Shown here: positions 16,680 to 25,951 of the stretch, piece after piece
Layout of the letters: every line of letters begins with the position of its first letter
How positions within the stretch are numbered: the stretch's first letter is position 1
Translations under genes and position numbers: made by a program
Source: an uncultured Elusimicrobia bacterium
Lineage (GTDB): Bacteria > Elusimicrobiota > Elusimicrobia > Elusimicrobiales > UBA9959
DNA length: 38,895 bases
Direction: 5' to 3'
Assembly: GCA_903873295.1 (NCBI GenBank)
Contig: CAIQNV010000055.1
Location: 1-38,895 of the forward strand
The notes under the pieces: model-generated
Told to the model about the DNA's origin: nothing
The model's input: the letters and a program-made list of their open reading frames with translations, nothing else
The model's database searches: none

Positions 16680-17417
16680 ATGAGCATATACGCTATTATC
16701 CCAGCACGCGGAGGTTCGAAGGGTGTCCCGGGCAAGAACCTGCGCGCGCTGGCCGGGTATCCTCTTCTTGCTTATTCCATAGCGGCGGCAAAGCTTTCCG
16801 GCCGCATAAGCCGGGTAGTTGTCTCTACCGACTCCGCGGAGATAGCCGAGACAGGCAGGCGCTTCTCCGCAGAAACCCCTTTCCTGCGGCCGGCTGCCCT
16901 GGCGGGAGACAATTCTGGCGACGCTGAGTTTATGTCTCATGCGCTTGGCTGGTTCAAAGAGAACGAGGCCGCAGTCCCGGAATACCTGGTGCATCTCCGT
17001 CCTACTACCCCGCTGCGCGACCCTAAACTCATCGACGCCGCTATAGAGTTGATAGGTTCAAAGCCGGAGGCCACTTCTCTACGTTCGGCGCATCCTGCCC
17101 CGGAGTCGCCCTTTAAGTGGTTCCTGCGCTCGCCGGATGGCTTCTTCTCCGGCATAGCGCCGCAGTACTCCAACGACGAGTTGAACAAACAGCGCCAGTC
17201 GTTTCCGGAGGTTTATGTTCCCGACGGCTATGTAGATATAATAGACGCCGGAGCCTTTCTTTCCAGCGGGCTGCTGCACGGTCCGAAGATGCTGGCCTTT
17301 GTTTCTCCACAATGCCACGAAGTAGACGTTCCTGAAGATTTCGACTACCTGGAGTTCCAAATTAAACAGGAGGGCAGCGTCCTGCTTGATTATCTGAAGG
17401 CCGGATTTCCGAGATGA
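16680..17417 (+). CDS. neuA: NeuA-like CMP-nonulosonate cytidylyltransferase
   Basis: 245 residues. The N-terminus carries the CTP-binding signature IPARGGSKGVPGKNL, with RPTTPLRDP (about residues 103-111) and a C-terminal EVDVPEDFDYLEFQ. These are family marks of CMP-sialate, CMP-Kdo and related synthases; it activates an ulosonic acid with CTP in the cytoplasm. It lies 36 bases after the NeuB-like gene and overlaps the VOC gene by ATGA, so the three are probably one unit. The exact sugar (Neu5Ac, Kdn-like or a new one) cannot be read from sequence. Confidence 0.85.
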   Translation: MSIYAIIPARGGSKGVPGKNLRALAGYPLLAYSIAAAKLSGRISRVVVSTDSAEIAETGRRFSAETPFLRPAALAGDNSGDAEFMSHALGWFKENEAAVPEYLVHLRPTTPLRDPKLIDAAIELIGSKPEATSLRSAHPAPESPFKWFLRSPDGFFSGIAPQYSNDELNKQRQSFPEVYVPDGYVDIIDAGAFLSSGLLHGPKMLAFVSPQCHEVDVPEDFDYLEFQIKQEGSVLLDYLKAGFPR

Positions 17418-17860
17418 AAACCATCTTATCCGCACGGCACACAGGCCTGGTAGTTAAGGACCTTGAAAGGTCCATAGCTTTCTACCGCGATCTGCTTGGG
17501 CTGGAACTGGCCGGCCGCGCTAAAGAGGAGGGGGACTATATAGAGAAGTTGGTAGGCATCCCCGTAGCGGCGGTGGAGTGGGCCAAACTTAAGGTTCCGG
17601 GCGGCCATATCGTGGAACTCCTTCAGTATCATTCCCCACCGCTTGACTCCTCCGCTGAGGAAATCGGCCGGTCCAACCGTCCCGGCTGCTCCCATCTGGC
17701 TTTTACAGTAACCGATCTGGACGGCTTGTTCGAGGCTTTACTGGGCGCGGGCTATAAATGCAACAGCGCCCCTCTGCTTTCTCCCGACGGGAAGGTTAAG
17801 GTGCTGTACGCGCATGATCCCGACGGCATTATCTTAGAACTTGTTCAGGAACTGAAATAA
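17414..17860 (+). CDS. VOC superfamily (glyoxalase-fold) metalloprotein
   Basis: 148 residues with the paired beta-alpha-beta-beta-beta VOC modules. Four metal ligands of the family can be matched: His in ARHTGLVV, Glu in HIVELLQYH, His in CSHLAFTV and Glu in DPDGIILELV. The likely relatives are methylmalonyl-CoA epimerase and lactoylglutathione lyase-type proteins, which deprotonate carbons next to a carbonyl. It is coupled to the NeuA-like gene by ATGA and sits five bases before the aminotransferase, so an epimerase or isomerase step in the sugar pathway is inferred. A stand-alone detoxification role cannot be excluded. Confidence 0.75.
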   Translation: MKTILSARHTGLVVKDLERSIAFYRDLLGLELAGRAKEEGDYIEKLVGIPVAAVEWAKLKVPGGHIVELLQYHSPPLDSSAEEIGRSNRPGCSHLAFTVTDLDGLFEALLGAGYKCNSAPLLSPDGKVKVLYAHDPDGIILELVQELK

Positions 17861-17864
17861 CGCT

Positions 17865-19139
17865 ATGGCGATAAAAACAAAGAATCGTTTAATGACGAAA
17901 AGGCCCGATATCTCGGGCAACCGCCTTTTCTCCGCTACCGCGGCCATGGAGCCGCGCGCCACGCTGCAGACCATACAACTGCCATGGAAGAAAGCCTCCG
18001 GGTTCTCCGTTTACGACTTCAGCGGGAACAAGTATATAGACATGACGTCAGGAATTTTCGTGGCTAATGCCGGCCACGCCAATAAGGCTATAAAAACGGC
18101 TATAAAGAAAACGCTGGATTCGGACCTGCTCTTTTCCTACAACTACCCCACCGAAGTGAAAAGGGATTTCCTGAAGAAGCTGTTGGCCGTTTCTCCCCGG
18201 CACTTCAACTGCGCCATGCTGCTGATGTCGGGCTCTGAAACCGTTGACGCGGCCTACAAGCTGATGAAGAACTGGGGCAACAAGCACGGCCGTAAATACA
18301 TAATAACTTTCAAGGGCAGCTACCATGGGCGGGGCTTGAGCAACGACCTGATCAGCGGAAGCAGCGCCAAGGCGGGCTGGTCCGGAGTTAAGGATAAGAA
18401 CGTGGTTTTTCTGGATTTTCCTTACTCCCCGGACGCGCGATTTGATCCTGAAAAACTTCCTCCGCCCGAACAGATAGCCGGTTTCATGCTGGAAACTTTT
18501 CAGGGCTGGGGCGCGTGGTTCTACCCGAAAAAGTACCTTGGTGACCTTTGTGCCTTCGCCAGGAAAGCCGGCGCCTTGGTCTGCTTCGATGAAATGCAGT
18601 CCGGGTTCTACCGCCTTGGCGCTATTTACGGTTACCTGACTTATTCCCCTTCGATAAAACCCGATATTCTCTGCCTCGGTAAAGGAATTTCTTCCTCTCT
18701 GCCGCTGGCCGCCGTGCTTACGAGGAAAGTAATAGCTGATGTCGACCCTAAAGCCGACCTGCACGGGACGCAATCCGGCAATCCGCTGTGCTGTGCCGCC
18801 TCGCTGGCCAACCTTAAGTTCCTGAGCAGCCCCCGAATACAGGCACACCTTCGGAAGGTGATCCCTGTTTGGGAAAAAGAAACAGCGGCGCTGGCCGGGC
18901 TTCCGGGGGTTAAACTGGTTAACACCAGGGGCCTGATAGCCGGTATAATCTTCGAAGACGCCAAGACCGCCACAGCGGCAGTGAAACGCTGCATTTACGA
19001 CGGCGTCCTGCCCGTCTGCACGAACCGCAATTCTATCAAGCTCGCGCCGCCGCTTTGCATAACCGCTGATGCGATCAAAGAAGCGATAGAGGTGCTGCGC
19101 GCCGCGATATGCGGTGCGGCCGGTAATTCAAGTAAATGA
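17865..19139 (+). CDS. Class III PLP-dependent aminotransferase (GSA-aminotransferase-like)
   Basis: 424 residues. The PLP lysine is K273 in LCLGKGISSSLP, and FDEMQSGFYRLG upstream holds the class III Asp that contacts the cofactor. GSETVDAAYKL and GSYHGRG are the other class III motifs. The start at ATG 17865 follows the VOC stop closely. Most sugar aminotransferases in such loci are DegT-type, so a class III enzyme is unusual; it may transaminate or isomerise a keto-sugar acid or add an amine to a side chain. Glutamate-1-semialdehyde aminomutase itself is less likely given the neighbours. Confidence 0.82.
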   Translation: MAIKTKNRLMTKRPDISGNRLFSATAAMEPRATLQTIQLPWKKASGFSVYDFSGNKYIDMTSGIFVANAGHANKAIKTAIKKTLDSDLLFSYNYPTEVKRDFLKKLLAVSPRHFNCAMLLMSGSETVDAAYKLMKNWGNKHGRKYIITFKGSYHGRGLSNDLISGSSAKAGWSGVKDKNVVFLDFPYSPDARFDPEKLPPPEQIAGFMLETFQGWGAWFYPKKYLGDLCAFARKAGALVCFDEMQSGFYRLGAIYGYLTYSPSIKPDILCLGKGISSSLPLAAVLTRKVIADVDPKADLHGTQSGNPLCCAASLANLKFLSSPRIQAHLRKVIPVWEKETAALAGLPGVKLVNTRGLIAGIIFEDAKTATAAVKRCIYDGVLPVCTNRNSIKLAPPLCITADAIKEAIEVLRAAICGAAGNSSK

Positions 19140-20524
19140 AAATACTTTTGATCTCCTACGATAATGACATGTATGTCAATGTGTTCCCGGTCGGCTTGGG
19201 ATACATAGCCGCCGTACTCCGCAAAGCCGGATTTGAGGTCGTGATCTATAACCAGGATATGCATCATTACCCCGAGGAACACCTGACCCGCTACCTTGAC
19301 GAGAACCGTTTCGATATGGTCGGGATGGGTATCATAGGCGGGTATTACCAATACGGTAAGCTCCTGAAGATTTCCGCTGCGATCAATAAAAGTAAGCGCA
19401 GGCCTTTTTATGTGCTGGGCGGGCACGGACCTTCCCCCGAGCCAGGTTATTTCCTGCGAAAAACAGGGGCGGACGCGATAGTTATAGGCGAGGGAGAGGA
19501 AACCATTCTGGAGTTGGCGCGGGCAGTGGCCGCTAAAAAGCCTGTTAGTACGATCCGCGGGCTGGCGTATATGGACGGCCACAAGGCTGTTGTTAACGAA
19601 CGCAGACCGCTTATCAAGGACCTTGATTCTATCCCTTTTCCCTCATACGACCTTTTTCCGATGGAGTTTTACAGGATGTACCGATCTCCCCACTGCGTGC
19701 CGCGCGACTTCGTCGCCACCATGATCTCGGGCCGCGGCTGCCCGTTCCGCTGCGCCTTCTGTTACCGGATGGACGATGGTTTCAGGCCGCGCAGCACCGA
19801 GGGGATAGTCGAGGAGATTAAGCTGCTTAAATCTAAATACGGCATAACGTATATTTCTTTCACCGATGAGCTCCTTATTTCCTCGGTAAAGCGCACGACC
19901 GAGCTATGCGAGGCTTTTATCCGGGAGGGCCTCAATATAAAATGGGAATGCAACGGCAGGCTCAACTATGTAAACCCTAAAATGTTGCAGTTGATGAAGC
20001 GCGGGGGCTGCGTCTTTATAAATTACGGCATCGAGGCTCTGGATAACGATGTGCTCAGGAAGATGAACAAATGCCTGACCGTGGACCAGATCGTTAAGGG
20101 CATAGAGGCGACGCTTAAAGAGGGGATAAGTCCGGGCTTTAATATTATTTTCGGCAACGTAGGAGATACAAAGCAGACCTTGGGGAAAGCCGTGAACTTC
20201 CTGTTGAAATACGACGACGGTTCACAATTGCGCACCATAAGGCCGGTTACCCCGTACCCCGGATCGCCGCTGTATTATCATTCCCTTAAGACGGGGCTGA
20301 TAAAGGATTGCGCGGATTTTTATGAAAACAAGCACGTTAATTCAGACTTGCTGTCGGTCAACTTCACAAAGCTGTCCGACAAGGAATTCCACCAGGCGCT
20401 GTGCGACGCGAACAGCAGGCTTATCCGGAATTATTTCAAGAATAAAACAAAGATATCTCTCGAAGAAGCGAAGCGTCTTTATCAGGATCTCAATGTGAAT
20501 TTCAGGGGATTCCGCCAAAGTTAG
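19136..20524 (+). CDS. B12-binding-domain radical SAM protein
   Basis: 462 residues. The N-terminal ~150 residues form a cobalamin-binding-type Rossmann domain (ILLISYDNDMYVNVFPVGLGYIAAVLRKAG, GGHGPSPEPG, IGEGEETI). The radical SAM motif is C202-x3-C206-x2-C209 in GRGCPFRCAFC, followed by the SAM region and ERxTEL-like segments. A DxHxxG lower-ligand motif is not obvious. B12-radical SAM enzymes methylate or rearrange unactivated carbons, so it may add a methyl group to the CMP-linked sugar or its carrier. It overlaps the aminotransferase stop by ATGA. Confidence 0.83.
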   Translation: MKILLISYDNDMYVNVFPVGLGYIAAVLRKAGFEVVIYNQDMHHYPEEHLTRYLDENRFDMVGMGIIGGYYQYGKLLKISAAINKSKRRPFYVLGGHGPSPEPGYFLRKTGADAIVIGEGEETILELARAVAAKKPVSTIRGLAYMDGHKAVVNERRPLIKDLDSIPFPSYDLFPMEFYRMYRSPHCVPRDFVATMISGRGCPFRCAFCYRMDDGFRPRSTEGIVEEIKLLKSKYGITYISFTDELLISSVKRTTELCEAFIREGLNIKWECNGRLNYVNPKMLQLMKRGGCVFINYGIEALDNDVLRKMNKCLTVDQIVKGIEATLKEGISPGFNIIFGNVGDTKQTLGKAVNFLLKYDDGSQLRTIRPVTPYPGSPLYYHSLKTGLIKDCADFYENKHVNSDLLSVNFTKLSDKEFHQALCDANSRLIRNYFKNKTKISLEEAKRLYQDLNVNFRGFRQS

Positions 20525-20536
20525 GCACAGTGATCA

Positions 20537-21436
20537 ATGCAAATTACTTCATACGAATGGTTCGTAGGCCGCGAAAATAATAAACCGTGCCTGGTTACCG
20601 GGACCGCTCCGAGCGCCGAGAATTTTCCCTATGCCAGGTTTAAAGGCATTTATGTAACCTGCGGGGATGGACCGGTAAGGCTTAAAAGCCTTTTTACCCC
20701 GCATTACTGGGTCAACGCGAACAGCTATTTCCCGATACCGGAACAGCACCTGGGGATAATCAACGGTTTTGCCGATACGGTTTTTGTTTTCGCGGATTCA
20801 GTTGCTTACTCCACCCGGCCGATCAGCCTTGATTTCCTTCGCGATAAGCTTAAGGTGAATTGGTTTGCTTATGACCAGAGGCACTTCGGAGGGAAGCCCT
20901 GCACGCCCAAGCCGCGCCAATGCTGCGATCTGCTGGATATTTACCCCGGAAGGCTGACTATCCAGGAATTCATCCAGCAAAAGTATGGTCGGAACCGTCA
21001 TTACTCCTCCGGGTCTTCCGGGGCGATACATGCTTTCGCCTTAGCCGTTCTATTGGGCTGCTCGCCTATCTATATCCAGGGGATAGAATTCCCGCGTTAT
21101 GCGGGCGATTACGCGTACAGGTCCTGTCCGGAAGCGGACCTTTTGAACCGGCCGGATTATGCCGCTAAAGCGGCGCGTATACTATCCCATCCCGGCACCT
21201 GGCTGAATACAGGCAAGAGGGTTATATCAAAGCTGCGCGCTACATTCTCGCCCGGCGGGCAGGCGGTTAAGAAGTCCCTTTTCTTTGATGATATCCCGCA
21301 GATCCTGGCGGATTTCGAGTACCTGGCCGGGCTTGCGGCGGAGAACGGCATCGAGGTTTATAATCTCAGCAGGACTTCCACACTGAACGAAGTAAGAAGT
21401 CTTAAATATAAGGATCCCGCTCTTTTGAGTATTTAG
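20537..21436 (+). CDS. GT42/DUF115-like protein, candidate sialyl-type transferase
   Basis: 299 residues. Early residues NKPCLVTGTAPSAENFPYARFKGIYVTCGDGP fit the nucleotide-binding start of GT42 sialyltransferases and of DUF115 proteins. The later segment SSGSSGAIHAFALAVLLGCSPIYIQGIEF with YAYRS after it closely resembles the Cst-II-type stretch in which a Gly-rich turn and helix precede LSGIDF. Placed after NeuB, NeuA and modification genes, it is a good candidate for the transferase that uses the CMP-sugar. No identity is proven; it could also be a DUF115 family protein of other function. Confidence 0.5.
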   Translation: MQITSYEWFVGRENNKPCLVTGTAPSAENFPYARFKGIYVTCGDGPVRLKSLFTPHYWVNANSYFPIPEQHLGIINGFADTVFVFADSVAYSTRPISLDFLRDKLKVNWFAYDQRHFGGKPCTPKPRQCCDLLDIYPGRLTIQEFIQQKYGRNRHYSSGSSGAIHAFALAVLLGCSPIYIQGIEFPRYAGDYAYRSCPEADLLNRPDYAAKAARILSHPGTWLNTGKRVISKLRATFSPGGQAVKKSLFFDDIPQILADFEYLAGLAAENGIEVYNLSRTSTLNEVRSLKYKDPALLSI

Positions 21437-21481
21437 GTTGCCTGCGGCGGCGGAAGAACAGGCCGCGGAGGAGTTGTCCGG

Positions 21482-22690
21482 ATGAGAGATACGATGGACT
21501 ATGTGATCAATTTTGATTTCGAGGAAGTTAATTCAGCGGTTTTCCGCAATGCGCAGCTATACCTCAGGAAGAAGGTAAAGAGCGACAAGGTGTGCGTGAT
21601 TGTTCCTGCACAGTTCGCTTTTTTGTTTAAGAACGCGGACGCAGTGGCGGTGCTCGGGCGTAAGTTATTAAAGGAATTCGGGATAGGCGAATACCGCGAG
21701 GTCTTGAATTACGGCTGTTCCTCGGATACTGCCCCGGCGGGCAGGGTCAGACGAAAGATCCAATATACCCTGCGCCGTATCCAAAATGCCATAATTGACA
21801 AGTCAAAGCTGTTCGGCGACAAGGTTTCCATTTTCGTTTACGGCAAGCTCTACTATAGCGGGCGCCAGAGAAAGTTCTTTATAGATAACGGTCTGGAGAA
21901 ATACTGCCTCAAGTCGCTTGCCCGCCGCTATGGGCAGTTCAAGTATGTCCGCGTGGCGGATTATTTCGATTTCACCAGGATGAAGATAGCGGACCTGGAC
22001 TTGTATAAGCATTTCTCCCTTAATTTCTCCTACTTGGAAACAATGATAAAAGAGGGAGATCTGTACAGCAACCGAATGAATAAACAAAAACTGTCCGACG
22101 CTGCCGTGGCCCAGCTCCCTTTACTTAGCGAGGCACAGAAACGCTTTCTTTCCGATTTTGTCTCCGCCGGAACCGAAAAGGTTATTCTCCGCACCAGGAA
22201 TTTCCCGAATAAGGCGACGGCCCATAATTCCAGCCCGGAAGTATTTTGCGGCCTGGCGAAAGCCCTGGTTTTCCGGAAGGTAAGGGTGCTGAACCTGGGG
22301 TGTCCGCTCCTGGAGCTGGATATCCAGAGCGAGTTGTACTGCGAGATAGACCACAATCTTCCGTTCGAACTGGAATTGGCCCTCTGCCAGTGCGCCGACG
22401 CTGCGGCGATGACCGGGGGGGCCGGTCTGTTCACCGCGTTCGCGGCGAGCCGGATAAGAATAATACAGGTGGACGACGAATGGTCCGAACTGCTGTCCCC
22501 GCCCATAAGACTGCTGACGGCCAGGGCGGCGGCGGGTCAAAAAGATATGGATATCCGCAAATACGCGGCCGCGGAGGATTTTGAAGGGGCGGCGGACCAG
22601 GTGCTGGGCTGTATAAAGACTTTTTCCTCAGCGTCAGGCTTCGCCCCGGAGAGGGCTGGCGCGCCGGTGCAGGCGGCTATAGAACTTTAA
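21482..22690 (+). CDS. Unrecognised 402-residue protein, possible GT-B-like enzyme
   Basis: 402 residues from ATG 21482 with GGAGGAG just upstream; ATG 21494 is an alternative. I do not recognise a family with confidence. It is basic in the first half, with no signal peptide or membrane helix. The C-terminal half has VILRTRNFPNKATAHNS and later LPFELELALCQCADAAAMTGGAGLFTAFAASRIRIIQV, which looks like the donor-side Rossmann region of GT-B glycosyltransferases (R-x-R plus a Gly-rich turn). It overlaps the ABC transporter start by one base, so it belongs to the same operon. Confidence 0.55.
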   Translation: MRDTMDYVINFDFEEVNSAVFRNAQLYLRKKVKSDKVCVIVPAQFAFLFKNADAVAVLGRKLLKEFGIGEYREVLNYGCSSDTAPAGRVRRKIQYTLRRIQNAIIDKSKLFGDKVSIFVYGKLYYSGRQRKFFIDNGLEKYCLKSLARRYGQFKYVRVADYFDFTRMKIADLDLYKHFSLNFSYLETMIKEGDLYSNRMNKQKLSDAAVAQLPLLSEAQKRFLSDFVSAGTEKVILRTRNFPNKATAHNSSPEVFCGLAKALVFRKVRVLNLGCPLLELDIQSELYCEIDHNLPFELELALCQCADAAAMTGGAGLFTAFAASRIRIIQVDDEWSELLSPPIRLLTARAAAGQKDMDIRKYAAAEDFEGAADQVLGCIKTFSSASGFAPERAGAPVQAAIEL

Positions 22691-24429
22691 TGCTTATGAA
22701 TTCGCCGGCTAAACTCCTGAACTACTGCTCCACTATTTTTACCAAGCGCGAGAACCTGCGGCTCGTATTCCTTTCACTGCTGTCTTTTTTTTCGGCGCTG
22801 ATGGAAATACTTACTATAGGCGGGCTCGTGCCGTTCATAAACATATTCGTGCAGGGAGAAGCGGGGCTGAACGGCAGGTTCCTGAAAGTCCTTTATTCCC
22901 TCAGCGCTTTTTTCGGTTCGATGAATATAGTGATGTTTATAGGCTTTTTCCTGATCGTGATTTCGCTGCTGAAGATCGCCCTTAACCTATTCCTGGTCTA
23001 TTCCCAGGCGCATCTGGCCACCAGCATACAATCCAGGCTTTCCGCCGTGCTTCTCCGTAACTACGCTCTCAATAATTATCTGTTCCATGTGAACACGAAT
23101 TCCTCCGTCCTCGTTAAGAACATTACCGTAGAAACTACCAATATCTATTTTTTTGTCGGTTCGCTCATTAAGCTCATTATGAACGTGGTAATGGCCTTTG
23201 CCATGCTGGTTTTCCTCCTGTATATAAATTACAAGATCACGCTTGGTATCGCAGTTTTCTTTACGGTGGTCATGATCTTCAGCGTGAAAGTAGTGAGCGG
23301 GCGCGCTAAGCGGCTAGGCTATGAAAGGGAGGAGATCGTAAAGTCGACCCATAAACTCGCCTACCAGGTGCTGCGCGGCATAAAAGAGATAAAGATCTCC
23401 AAGGTGGAGGATTATTTTATCGAGCGTTTTTCAGTAGTGGTTAACCGGTTAGTTCCGGTAGGAGCTTCGTTCGTCACCCTTTCTTCATCACCGAAGTTCC
23501 TTTTGGAAATAGTGGTCTATGCTGGCGGCATCGGTATGCTTATGCTGGTCTCTCATTTCTGGGGGGCGGACAAGGCCTTCCTGGGGCTTTTTGTGGCTTT
23601 CCTGGCCGCTATATATAAGCTCGCTCCGGCGTTCTCCGCCATTTCCACGGCCGCCATAGAAATACGCTACGCTATCCCTTCTCTCGAGATCATGTCTTCG
23701 GCGATAAGGGAAGCTTTGAAAAGGCCTGAAGCCTCGACGTTGAAAAAGATCGCAGGCGCGGAATCTGTCAGGCTGGTCGGGACCGGCCTGAGCTACGGCG
23801 GCAGCGAGATATTGAAAGATGTAAATCTTGATATACTCAAGGGCGAAAAAATAGCGGTGATAGGAAAGACCGGCAGCGGCAAGTCTACGCTTAACAACCT
23901 CCTTACGGGCCTGCTAACCCCTACCGCTGGTAAAGTCCTGCTGAACGGGATAGATCTTGCGGAAGCGGACCCGTATTCCCTGGCCAGGATCATTGGTTAT
24001 CTCCCCCAGGACGTTACAATACTGGATGACACCATCATCGCGAATATCACTTTCGGCCTGCCCGTTGCGCCGGAGGACCGGGCCAGGATCCCGGAGATAC
24101 TTAAGATAGTGCATCTTGAACGCTTCGTCGACACGCTGGACCATAGGACGGGGGAGGACGGTGCGATGCTTTCAGGCGGGGAGCGCCAGCGTTTGGCGAT
24201 AGCCAGACTGCTTTATAAAAACCCCGAAATAGTCGTTCTTGATGAGATAACCAGCGCCCTGGATTTTAAAACGGAAAAGGCGATAGTCGACGATATTCTG
24301 AGGATCTTCGCCGATAAGACCGTGGTAATGGTGACCCACAGTATGCGCCTTATTGAGAAGTTTGACAGGGTTTACTCCATAGAAAACAAAACGCTTCATC
24401 TAGTTGATAAGAAGGACCATGCAGGCTGA
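22690..24429 (+). CDS. ABC-type lipid-linked oligosaccharide flippase, PglK/MsbA-like
   Basis: 579 residues in one chain, half-transporter layout. Six membrane helices fill about residues 20-330. The ATPase domain has Walker A GKTGSGKST (about 391-400), Q-loop YLPQDV, signature LSGGERQ (about 495), Walker B IVVLDEITSALD (about 515-525) and an H-loop VTHS. It needs to dimerise. The close homologue class is PglK/WlaB, which flips undecaprenyl-linked glycans in Campylobacter. It lies between the putative transferase and a Wzy-like polymerase, so export of the local glycan is inferred. It provides a second route beside the flippase fusion at 8655. Confidence 0.88.
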   Translation: MLMNSPAKLLNYCSTIFTKRENLRLVFLSLLSFFSALMEILTIGGLVPFINIFVQGEAGLNGRFLKVLYSLSAFFGSMNIVMFIGFFLIVISLLKIALNLFLVYSQAHLATSIQSRLSAVLLRNYALNNYLFHVNTNSSVLVKNITVETTNIYFFVGSLIKLIMNVVMAFAMLVFLLYINYKITLGIAVFFTVVMIFSVKVVSGRAKRLGYEREEIVKSTHKLAYQVLRGIKEIKISKVEDYFIERFSVVVNRLVPVGASFVTLSSSPKFLLEIVVYAGGIGMLMLVSHFWGADKAFLGLFVAFLAAIYKLAPAFSAISTAAIEIRYAIPSLEIMSSAIREALKRPEASTLKKIAGAESVRLVGTGLSYGGSEILKDVNLDILKGEKIAVIGKTGSGKSTLNNLLTGLLTPTAGKVLLNGIDLAEADPYSLARIIGYLPQDVTILDDTIIANITFGLPVAPEDRARIPEILKIVHLERFVDTLDHRTGEDGAMLSGGERQRLAIARLLYKNPEIVVLDEITSALDFKTEKAIVDDILRIFADKTVVMVTHSMRLIEKFDRVYSIENKTLHLVDKKDHAG

Positions 24430-25951
24430 AACTGCCGCGCCTTCCTTTTTATCACCGGCGGCAGAAGCGCCGCGCGCTCCGATATTATTTCTCTTCTCCG
24501 TTTGGGCGCTGCTTTTTGCCGCGGGGACCTGGTTTTACCCCGGGGCTAAATACTCGTTCATTCTTTTTTCCTTTTCCTTCCTTGCTTTGCTGGTTTCCGG
24601 ATTCTACCGGGCGAAGTCCTATGGCTATCTTTTTCTTGCGGTCTTTTTATGGCTGGGCTTCTGGCTTAAGGCCACCGTGCATTTTCTTTTTACCTACGCT
24701 TATCTCGAGCCGACCGGTTCGTTCACGTTCACTCCGGGAGGCTGGGACCTTGTAATGAATTTGTCCTCCGCCGGGGCGCTGGCCCTGCTCGCTTCAAGAG
24801 CCGTTTACGGCTTTTTAAACGGTCCCCGGATGATAAGTTGCTCCGGCAGCGGGGATGCTCCTCCCATTTGGTATGGCGCGGCAAGGTCCTGGCTCTGGTT
24901 CGGGCTTATCAGTTTATTGATAGGCGTTCCCGTTATAAACGCCGTTTATGACGTGCACCAGATAGGCCTTCCCCCTAAAACGATATTCCTTTGGCCCGGC
25001 AACGCGCTTATCGCGTGGATATTGAACATAGGCGGGGCGATGGGGTTGGCGGCGCTGGCTTACCGGGATATTGCCTCAAAGCGCGGGCTTTCTCCGGCCG
25101 TCGGCGCGACATATCTTGAATCTCTTTGCACCTCCGTTTCCATGGTTAGCCGCGGCGTTTTCGTTTATCATGCCGTGCCACTTGTGTTCGCCTTGTCCAA
25201 GAACAGTGCCCTGCACGGAACTGCTTCTAAAGTCTGGCGTTTCGCGGCGGTGTTGTTCTTCTTTGCCACATTCGCCGCCTCCATCTTTTTTGTAAACGTT
25301 TATCGCGGCCGGCTATACGCGGATCCCGAGCCGGCGCTGTCCACTGCCCAGGCGCGATCCACACCGCCAAGGACCGGACCCGTAGCGGCGGCGCCCGTGC
25401 CGCCTCGTTCATCTTCGATATTTGAAGTTTTGCGCATGAATACCCATCTCCGGCAGGCCAGCGGGCTTTTCCTGGACCGCTGGTTAGGTCTTGAGGGAGT
25501 TATGGCCGTTACCGCCTGCCCCGAAAAGAATATTTCCCTGCTTGCCGCCGGCCTTACTGTAAAGCGTACTCTTTCACAGGCTTCGATGTACGAGCGGATC
25601 TGCGGCTCGGATTATCAGGGTATGGATACGAATAAGCACCAGTTCGGGCGTATCCCCGGGCCGATCGCATTTTTTTATTTCTCGGGAAGGATCTGGACCG
25701 TGATCGCCGGAGTGTTCGCGCTTGGTTTGCTGGTCCTTTTTCTGGAAAGCGCCGTCTGGGGTCTTACGCGTAATCCGCTCATGTGTTCCCTGCTCGGCAT
25801 GATGTTCGCCAATAACGCTGCCCAGTTCGGGCCCTCGCCGGTGCAGATGCTGCCGACTTACGCGATAACTTTTATAGCGCTCGTTCTCCTTTGGCTTCTT
25901 GAGAACAGGGCAGGCTGGATATTCTCCTCTTTTGGACGTGCCAAACAATGA
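24419..25951 (+). CDS. Multi-pass membrane protein, Wzy-like polymerase candidate
   Basis: 510 residues from ATG 24419, overlapping the transporter end; TTG 24404 is less likely. About ten hydrophobic helices are visible, with a large extracytoplasmic-looking loop rich in Pro and Ser at about residues 300-335. The segment CTSVSMVSRGVFVYHAVP around residue 240 resembles a conserved stretch in O-antigen polymerase-like proteins. Low sequence conservation is usual for Wzy. Placement after the flippase and before a glycosyltransferase fits the role. It overlaps the GT4 start by ATGA. Confidence 0.6.
   Translation: MQAETAAPSFLSPAAEAPRAPILFLFSVWALLFAAGTWFYPGAKYSFILFSFSFLALLVSGFYRAKSYGYLFLAVFLWLGFWLKATVHFLFTYAYLEPTGSFTFTPGGWDLVMNLSSAGALALLASRAVYGFLNGPRMISCSGSGDAPPIWYGAARSWLWFGLISLLIGVPVINAVYDVHQIGLPPKTIFLWPGNALIAWILNIGGAMGLAALAYRDIASKRGLSPAVGATYLESLCTSVSMVSRGVFVYHAVPLVFALSKNSALHGTASKVWRFAAVLFFFATFAASIFFVNVYRGRLYADPEPALSTAQARSTPPRTGPVAAAPVPPRSSSIFEVLRMNTHLRQASGLFLDRWLGLEGVMAVTACPEKNISLLAAGLTVKRTLSQASMYERICGSDYQGMDTNKHQFGRIPGPIAFFYFSGRIWTVIAGVFALGLLVLFLESAVWGLTRNPLMCSLLGMMFANNAAQFGPSPVQMLPTYAITFIALVLLWLLENRAGWIFSSFGRAKQ

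Noticed and set aside
17865-19139. Housekeeping glutamate-1-semialdehyde aminomutase (hemL)
   Set aside because: The fold agrees, but the gene is coupled to sugar-acid genes and no heme genes are near, so a glycan role is more likely.
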